The position numbers and the translations under genes are program-made. DNA of 64,000 nucleotides from Mesodorylaimus sp. YZB2_4 (taxonomy: Eukaryota > Nematoda > Enoplea > Dorylaimida > Dorylaimidae), in contig JASANH010001724.1 of assembly GCA_030248295.1 (NCBI GenBank), positions 434,001-498,000 of the forward strand, read 5' to 3'. Every line of letters begins with the position of its first letter. Positions within the stretch are counted from its first letter, which is position 1. Shown here in pieces: positions 57,073 through 64,000 of the stretch. The notes beneath the pieces are model-generated. The model searched no databases. It was not told the origin of the DNA and saw only the letters and a list, made by a program, of their open reading frames with translations.

Positions 57073-57751
57073 TCACACGAGGATACACAAATTTTCAACA
57101 CTCGCATTCAAAACAAGCCCGACAAATTTCATGCCAACTTGTAAAAGAGTAATCACTGGTGGGGTATACTTGATTGTCAACGTAAAAGTTATCCAGCTTT
57201 GATTAGCATCAAAAGAAGGATTGGCCAGATGGTGGATAATCGCAAGAATTGATCTTATTGAAACGCAAATAGTTGCTAGGAAGTTCAAAAATATGGAAAT
57301 AATTTTCTGAAATATACAGTCACCAGAAAAAATATTGCAAAGACCTTATTCCTTACTTGGACTTGAACAGCACTAGGTTTCCCACTTGAAAGATTTTTCC
57401 ATGATCTGATCTGAATGATGAACCTGAAGGGGGAAAAATTTTTTATCCAACACTAGCATACCTTATTGTAGTATCAGCATTTCCGAATGTTCCTAATTTT
57501 TTCATGGGGTGTGATCTCCTTAAAGGCCGGTTTACAAGAAAAATGTGGCCTTACTCATAGCAAAAACCGCATATAGCGATTAGAGGACAAATAATTGCAC
57601 AAATCGAAAAATATAAGTTATGACTTGTCAAATCAGGATATATAATTTCGACAGCGTTAAGTACTGACTGCATCGATCTCAATATGAGAAGGTACGGCAA
57701 TGATTTTAGCAACACACCAATTCTTTTTGCAGCATCTAAGAAAGACGCCAT
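57073..57751 (-). CDS. Small four-TM membrane protein, three exons
   Basis: Exons 57555-57751, 57357-57423 and 57073-57306 (reverse strand) join in phase with GT-AG introns of 131 and 50 nt to 165 aa. Four hydrophobic stretches are visible: SLPYLLILRSMQSVLNAVEI, LYFSICAIICPLIAICGF, IISIFLNFLATICVSIRSIL and VITLLQVGMKFVGLVLNA. There is no signal peptide and no long loop. The layout is tetraspan- or MARVEL-like, but no family motif is recognised. Confidence rests on three independent, phase-compatible splice junctions and a start codon followed by hydrophobic sequence. Confidence 0.6.
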
Positions 57752-58817
57752 TCTATAATGCCCAGCGCTGCTTGAAACAGGGCGCTTTTATGTTGCGGAT
57801 TTGAATTTTTGAGGGCACTCTTTTGGATTGCTTGGTGCTCAAAATTATTAAAGGGACAGAAAGAATGGCTGAGCCAGCAATCTCTTCTTTTTAAAGCTGG
57901 CGTATTTTGTTTATTTACAATCTCTTTTCTTTTGCGAAGTAATAAATTAAAAGGAAGAACCTAAATGATGATAAACAAGATGTAATGACATTTGGATTGA
58001 TTCACACCACGACATCGTTCAACAACACTTATGCATATGTTAGTTTACTGGCTGTGAGTGCCTTTTTCGATTGGCTGAATTAATATTTTGGATTACCGCC
58101 CATATTTTTCTGGGTACGCTTCCCTTCATTTTCTGAAGTATGTTCGGAAAGACACAGGCTGAAAATTTTCGCACAAAATAAAACTACTGCCACATCGAAT
58201 TAAAATGATTCACACCAAAAACTAAAATTTGAATTTCCCGCGATGTTCTCTTTTAATTTTTTTTGCTGCGCAGTCATAGGTATTTGTGCTGTCACATCGG
58301 TAAGAAATACTGAAAAATTAGCAGATGTTCCAGCTCGCCAAGACTAGATCGGCGGTCATGGTCATGGTCAAGATTCTTATTCGAACGCCCATTTTCTTCA
58401 TATTCCTGACTTTTTGCGTCGGTTTAGCCAGCGGTTAGTTGAAGACCATTTTCTCTCAGTATACCACGTATTTATAAAAGTGCTTCCGAACAGTTTTTTG
58501 AGTATTGGGTTATCAATGGCTTTCCATCTGATTGCCATGGGTTCATGTGCCGCTTTTAGAAGACATATCCTTTTTGTAGTTTCTTAGATATTAACCATGA
58601 TTGTTGTTGTTTTTTATTCCATGTCCTCTTCCTTATGAGTGCAAAGATAAGTGTCTGGCGTGAGAGTAAGTAGCAAATAGCAAAGCGAAAAGCATGAGAG
58701 AGAGAAAAGCTTAGAGTTCAAACTAATCACTTTGCCCTTTTCATTTAACAGAGTTCTCCTAGAGAATATGGCAACTTGAGATCGATTGACTTCTTCCTCC
58801 TTCCATTAGGGGCCATT
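57752..58817. other. Intergenic, with possible unassigned exons
   Basis: ATG 58243 and ATG 58362 each begin short hydrophobic frames followed by GT, and about 58505-58590 reads SMAFHLIAMGSCAAFRRHI. They could be exons of an undefined small membrane protein, but no phase-consistent model was found. Confidence 0.3.
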
Positions 58818-58866
58818 AGGGGAGGCCATTAGGGGGAATTCTCCCTTTCCCCTAATGGCCTCCCCT
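58818..58866. repeat. Perfect hairpin, 18-bp arms
   Basis: AGGGGAGGCCATTAGGGG at 58818-58835 and its exact complement at 58849-58866, 13-nt loop. A partial third copy of GGCCATTAGGGG lies just before (58811). Confidence 0.8.
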
Positions 58867-59143
58867 TTAGGTGTTGTTTTTTCAGGAATCTCAAGCACTG
58901 CACTGGCAGACCCAAAATCAGAGCGAGGTCCAGAAAGCTTCATAGAAATACTGATATACTGCAATGAACTAATTATGAAGACCTCGGCTGTATGTGAACC
59001 GTTTATCAATAATCGAATGTAGCATAACAAATTATGTGCCACGCCGTCATATACGCAGCATATCGAAATTTTTACATTTTGTGCCAGTCTCAACATCACA
59101 TCATCATAATCAGACATTATATAAGGCTGATTATCAGCCCAAT

Positions 59144-60223
59144 CTAAAATCTTTCCGTAACATGACCTTGTGCCGTCGCTCCGACGTTTCTCGCTTGTGT
59201 GACCAAAATATTTGAAGAATGCGCAATGCCCAAAAGCAATTTGGCTGCTCCAGCGCGAAAATCAGTGCTCATTTTCAACAGCAGGAAAAAGTGCAGGACG
59301 CTGTTTACCAATGATAATTCCCTGCCGCATCGATTGGCCAGCCGACTGCTTTGTTCCTGCTCGCATGTTGTTGCTATCACAAAAATAATAATGCGGCCAG
59401 ACAAATGTGTCACCACGTGCAATATAGCGATAGCCGTAATAGCTTTGAAGATTTTCACTTCTTTTTGATGCTTTTTCGCCACCTCTAATGCCTGTACTCC
59501 CATCGATTGGCAAGATGTAGCTACATTTTGTATTTTCACCTTATTCTTTCGTACCCCATAAGCTAATAGACCATTAAGTAGGATCACTATCAGGGATACA
59601 CTGATCTGGATGATTATAAGCACTGTTAAGTTGCTCCGCGAAACACTGTCCTCGATGCCGCAGCTGAGGAGCACAGTGTCCGGGTCCACAGCCGAATCGA
59701 CGAAATGGACTCCGACAATCATCAGACCGAACACGTTTGCCAAAATGACGAGGGGCAGAGTCAGCTGCCTGTAGCCCCACGACTTGTACTTGTAGGAGCA
59801 GAATGTGGCCAGCAGTCGGTCCACGACCAAGGCCATGGCCATGCCCAGCGTTATCATCTGAGCGTAGGTGATCAGGCAGACTTCCCAAGCGCATCGCCAT
59901 CTCGTCATCAATTCCCCATGACCCATCCGATATCGATGTATGCGGACACTGCCAGCAGACACATAGCCAGCCCCCATCGTGAAATCAGCCACCGCATTCG
60001 CCGCCAGCAGAACAAAGCATTTCGTGTGAAGTTTCTTCGATTTTTTGATCACAATGACGGTGATAAAATTGACGACCATGGCCGCCACGCCCAAAGGAAT
60101 AAACAGAGCATTCGGCACAAGTGTGAAGCCCAGAATTTGTTTGGATCTCGAGAGGTCTTCCATGGTCGTTGCATTCAGGTAAATAGAACTGGCCATGTTA
60201 GGTCCTAGAACTGTTTCACTCAT
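59144..60223 (-). CDS. Rhodopsin-like 7TM receptor C (Srsx-type)
   Basis: Single-exon 359-aa receptor with ATG at 60223. N-glycosylation site NAT near residue 17. TM1 is about 36-60, TM2 has ANAVAD, TM3 ends in VVDRLLATFCSYKYKSW with a regular DRL at 135-137, and extracellular loop 2 has SCGIEDSVS, shared with receptors A and B. The third intracellular loop is longer and basic; TM7 has no NPxxY (SVLHFFLLLKMSTDF). It is clearly the same family as A and B but more distant. An octamer-like ATGCAAAT (60302-60309) lies 80 bp upstream. The ligand is unknown. Confidence 0.87.
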   Translation of the reverse strand: MSETVLGPNMASSIYLNATTMEDLSRSKQILGFTLVPNALFIPLGVAAMVVNFITVIVIKKSKKLHTKCFVLLAANAVADFTMGAGYVSAGSVRIHRYRMGHGELMTRWRCAWEVCLITYAQMITLGMAMALVVDRLLATFCSYKYKSWGYRQLTLPLVILANVFGLMIVGVHFVDSAVDPDTVLLSCGIEDSVSRSNLTVLIIIQISVSLIVILLNGLLAYGVRKNKVKIQNVATSCQSMGVQALEVAKKHQKEVKIFKAITAIAILHVVTHLSGRIIIFVIATTCEQEQSSRLANRCGRELSLVNSVLHFFLLLKMSTDFRAGAAKLLLGIAHSSNILVTQARNVGATAQGHVTERF

Positions 60224-61499
60224 GTCTCACCTATCCAAGGGAAGTCTTACAGTGAGACTAGTTCAACTTATGTTCACGGGAATCTCGTGATATCATTTGA
60301 AATGCAAATCTATATTCTACTTATTAGCAGGATTAAACGAGGGTTCCGAAAAGCGGACATCTCTCGAAGTATCCATTTGTATAATGAAGTAGAACCTGTT
60401 TCTATGCGACAAGAATCTGACTGACTAACTGCTTTCTGCGCAGCCGTTTCGAAAAGTGCACCTGTGATTTGATAAGTTGGGGAAACATGTTTTGCCCATG
60501 TTTACGATTCACAAACAGGTGCCAGGATTCTAATTGCCTAAAACTTTGAATTGTTATCTGGAAATTTGCGTCGCAAGAAAATGACGTAAGTAGTTAAGAC
60601 TTTTCATGTTGTGTTTTTCATCTTCATTAGGACCAGGGCGGGCCAAAACTTGAACCTGTTCATGTCGAAAAGGTCAGATTTCTTGCACTTAAACTGCTTT
60701 TAGAGGAAATATGTCAAAACGCCCACACCTGCCAATAAATTCATGACGTGCCAGGCTAGCCAGCAGATGTTAATCAATTTTATATTGAATTCCTAGTCAC
60801 CTATTAGCTGCGAGTTTCTCGAGTGTATTAGGTTTTCTCTGCTAGGCGCCTCTTCGTTGTGTAAAATTCATGTTTTTGTAAAGTCCCGCCCACTCACGAA
60901 ATAACGTCCTGGCCCAACCCGGGGCTAGAAGTGGGCAGACAGGGAAGGGATAGGAGAGATGATTTCCAGGCGTACTGTAGTATTGGAACATGAGCCACAC
61001 AGCTAACATGAGCATAAAAACAGTGCAAGAACAAGGCCACGCAAATACTGTAGTGCATGTACTTATTCTTTTCCTGACTGTATTCCATGAATCATTGAAT
61101 TATTGCAGTATGTTGACTAGAATTCCTCTTTGTCTGTACATAGAGTTTTCTTCGCGTCATAGTCCCTCACTGATTTGACCCGCCAGCGCAGACATCTTTG
61201 CATTTAGTTATCGGGTTTATCTCTAACTAATGAAGGCAAGTCTATAAAGAAATGGTCGCGCACATTGAATCTACAGTAGGTACCGCTTAGGACCCTCAGC
61301 TTTGCATCTTCTAGAAATCTGCGAATCATGCGTATCATTTTTTTTCCTTAACCCTCTACATTTTTGGTTTTGGTTTGGCAATCAAACCTTTTAAGAACAT
61401 CTGTGGGTGCCAACACATATAGCAGCTTGCCTATCTGCGTTTCCATAGTAAGCTTTCCTGAATTTGACACCAACCTTCTTGGACGATTGCGGGTGGGTT
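60224..61499. other. Intergenic
   Basis: No gene seen. Confidence 0.45.
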
Positions 61500-61620
61500 G
61501 TTGTCGATGACAGACTGTGCCCTCGTTTGGATCCCGTCTCTCCATTTAGCGCATCTCGACGGTACCTTGTGATTCGCCCATGGCCTGACGTGCAAGGTCA
61601 GAGAGTTCAAAACCGTCCTT
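61500..61620 (-). mobile_element. SINE family 2, partial copy
   Basis: The reverse strand shares words with the SINE bodies at 48374-48905 and 61970-62265: CAAACGAGG...CAGTC, GAGAGACGGGATCC and GCACGTCAGGCCATGG. Confidence 0.6.
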
Positions 61621-61969
61621 AATCACGTATGGCTGGTATGGTTTCTGCTGGTATGGCTAAATAAACTCAGATTCTAAACATGATACCTTCTTAAATTTTA
61701 ATTCAAACTCGGCCGTGTCGATCCTACTGCACGAAAGAGGATGAACTCGCTCGTATCGAAACCTAGCGGTATTGGCTCACCGACTACTCTGTCCTCACAG
61801 TAGACTTCCTAGAACTGCAACCGCCTTGACCGTCACATCTATTTAGAAAATCGTTGTGGGCCCAAGCCCGTTCTGGCTCTAGCCGGCCAGCAGTCAAACC
61901 TAAGCGGGGCTGCGCGGGTACCAGCACGAACACGTCTCCACTTGAAGCACCTCCACGCGAGAGCATCCA

Positions 61970-62265
61970 CGAGGACATTGACTTCGTCGGATGATGGTGG
62001 GTGGGCTATGAACCCTGTCGGTGTTCGACAGCCGAGACTGTCTACTCGTTTGGCGTCCGTCTCTCCCCACTCGGAGCACCTCTCGGGTACCGAATGAGTC
62101 TGCCACGGCCTGGCGTGCAAGGTCATCGAAGCTTTGTGGTTCGCAAACCGATTTCCGTCACCGGGGATCGAACCTAGGACGAGTCCAGCCGCTCGCTCCC
62201 AAGCAATACAGAGTCGAATGCCAAGAGCACCACCACGGTCGCTATGACCGTCACATCGACCCAAC
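61970..62265 (-). mobile_element. SINE family 2, fuller copy
   Basis: The reverse strand has a tRNA-like head (GCGACCGTGGTGGTGCTCTT ... CCTAGGTTCGATCCCCGGTG) and the body GGTTTGCGAACCACAAAGCT, CGCCAGGCCGTGG, GACAGGGTTCATAGCCCACC. It lacks the lectin insert found at 48416-48571. Confidence 0.7.
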
Positions 62266-62830
62266 GCGTCATGAGTAAAACCAGCAGTAAAAGATGAGTT
62301 ATTCAGCTAACATCTGGAGTGGAGAGACGGAGGCCATAGAAGCAGTCAGGGGCGCACGTGTTTTGGAGTGTGTTACGTGGCTCTAGAAAAATGCTCAGTT
62401 TCAGTTAAGCTAACTGAATCTCCAGATTGATTCAGTTACAGTTGCACTTGGCGCTATCCGCTCATGCATTATTACAGGCGAAAACTATGTCCAGTTCAGC
62501 ATGGCATCAGGCATAGGCGCCCCGAATGAAGAGATTTGATGGATTCCTTCTCGGCCTCGCTTATATGAATTTTAGTCGCAGTCTACAGGCAAAACGGGCT
62601 CTCAGAAGTAGGCAAAATCAAATTCACAAAATTGAAAAGTTAGCTTACTACGATCAGGGGTCTTACCTCTTTTCTTCCGATCAGGACGAACTGTCCGTGT
62701 CCACACTGGGCGCCAAACTTCCAAGAACCAAGAACACGAATAAAAATTTGATTCAACGAAGTCTGCTGTTGAGCTACTAAACTATTGATCCCGTCAGTGT
62801 TATCGCGTTTTTCACTAATGCTTATCCGAA
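62266..62830. other. Intergenic
   Basis: An 84-aa ATG frame (62526-62780) has no recognisable feature; otherwise nothing seen. Confidence 0.4.
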
Positions 62831-63048
62831 TCATCTGAAAAACTTACATTTGGAGGTATTTTCCATGAGAAAACAATAATTGCGAGATGCTCGTTTAATT
62901 TCGTGTTGATCTCTTGCTGAATGTATTGCCATAAAATATTTTCGAGCCTCTTTGTTTAAAAGAATAAAACGGACGGTATTTTTGGCAAGGCCACCCATAT
63001 ACAACAAGTATTTTTGGAACATATGACATTTAAATCTTGGCACAAAAT
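62831..63048 (-). pseudogene. Possible receptor C-terminal exon
   Basis: After an acceptor-like CCTCATTTTAG the frame reads YLLYMGGLAKNTVRFILLNKEARKYF, similar to the end of TM7 and helix 8 of class A receptors (compare the usual N..IY...NKE.R). No matching upstream exons are visible to 64000. It could be a fragment or a terminal exon of a gene beyond the window. Confidence 0.3.
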
Positions 63049-63079
63049 GATCTAAAATGAGGAAAACATGTTTGGACAA

Positions 63080-64000
63080 AACTTATTGTTTTCTTCAACA
63101 AAACAGTTAAATAATGACTTTTCTCGAGCTGACGAACATCTTTTCATGTGACGAGCAACTCATACATTGTCAAATAAATTATCCGCTCAGATGTTCTGAT
63201 GATGTTCCATGCACATGTCACGTGCACAGTCCACTCGACGGTAATGAGGAAAACATGATTTTGTTCAAGCAGAAGTCGAATCCGCCATTGCCTTACTTCC
63301 TCGTCGTCATGGACAGAAAGAAAAAGGTTTGTTTGCAAAGAAAACTGTGAGACCTCGCACTGGCTCCTTGGCTGCCGCTAGAAGCGGTCGCGTGACTGGT
63401 GGTGTATTTCCTACGCTGGCATATTTCAAATCAAAAGAAAACAGATTACACTGGTTTTAAGTGTGCAGCCTATGATTTACATTAGTCAATGATCATGTTG
63501 TGAGGCGGTGTTGCAATTGAAGAAAAAAGGAAAGCTGGTACAGAATGAAGGACACTGCTCAATGAGCGATTTTCATGTGTGCACGCTGACTTTCAATAAA
63601 ATCCTCAGACCACCGAAAGAAACTTAATGCCAATGTGTTGCACGGCTTATGAATTTCCCCGACCCTCTACCCCTCAAATATTTCCCTCGCGAGAGAGGGA
63701 AAGCTGTAGGAAGATAGAAATCAAAAGCTCATTCCTACGTCGAAGTGTCATGGCCGATCCAAAAAATCAACGACCGAAAATTCGGATCATCCGATCTGAA
63801 CTATCCGATCCGACATTCTACGCCGATGGCGTTTGGAATGACCGCTGGCGAACAATTAATTATTGCGCAATTTTTCCCTGGCCACTCTAGTGTAATAAAT
63901 AAGATGAGATCAATATTCGCGTTGATGATTCCTTTTTACTGATCATTGGAGTGATTGTTATCTGACGTCGTGAGACCAGAGGAAACATAGACAGCCCAAA
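63080..64000. other. Intergenic with GATC-rich patch
   Basis: 63752-63824 has GGCCGATCCAAAAAATCAAC, TTCGGATCATCCGATCTGAA and CCGATCCGAC, the same style as the other GATC-rich patches. No gene seen. Confidence 0.45.

Noticed and set aside
62526-62780. 84-aa ATG-started frame
   Set aside because: No signal peptide, domain, promoter or paralogue; left as intergenic.
1-64000. CRISPR arrays, operons, bacterial promoters or riboswitches
   Set aside because: The window is eukaryotic; no regularly spaced repeat array or prokaryotic gene structure is present.

Overview
This is a stretch of animal nuclear DNA. The genes have short GT-AG introns of about 55-600 nt. Gene families include single-exon rhodopsin-like receptors, a receptor tyrosine kinase, glucose-transporter-like MFS proteins, tetraspan membrane proteins and a C-type lectin. 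Transposable elements and tRNA-derived SINEs are everywhere. Small introns and lineage-style receptor expansions suggest a small-bodied invertebrate; a tardigrade is my best guess, but nothing in the sequence proves the phylum.

Layout. 1-1.3 kb: decayed Ty3/gypsy pol fragment. 2.4-3.0 kb: foldback element. 3.2-5.6 kb: apparently complete PIF/Harbinger transposon with TIRs, TAA target duplication and a four-exon transposase. 5.9-7.6 kb: small two-TM protein. 8.7-9.7 and 14.6-15.6 kb: divergent pair of paralogous 7TM receptors, with a decayed L1/Tx1-like LINE between them. 17.1-20.9 kb: three-exon receptor tyrosine kinase. 21.5-23.3 kb: MULE remnant, MITE and LINE tail. 24.2-34.4 kb: locally duplicated secreted-protein family (one intact gene, two broken copies, one promoter-only copy), a 70-aa secreted cationic peptide, SINEs and MITEs. 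36.2-36.9 kb: very young foldback element. 37.2-40.1 kb: tetraspan gene whose first intron holds a MULE with a 9-bp target duplication. 43.7-44.9 kb: four-exon C-type lectin-like gene. 48.0-48.9 kb: palindromic short-repeat patch, then a SINE carrying a piece of that lectin gene. 49.4-55.3 kb: tandem MFS transporter genes with a pseudogene between them. 57.1-57.8 kb: three-exon four-TM protein. 59.1-60.2 kb: third 7TM receptor. 60.2-64 kb: mostly SINE copies and repeats.

How the genes relate. There is no operon-like organisation. The visible logic is local duplication: receptors (two close plus one distant), transporters (two plus one dead), and the secreted proprotein family with its promoter. 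Most host proteins here face the cell surface or the outside: receptors, kinase, transporters, lectin, tetraspans and secreted proteins. Coordinates of spliced genes were worked out by hand from splice sites and reading phase; they have not been checked against transcripts.
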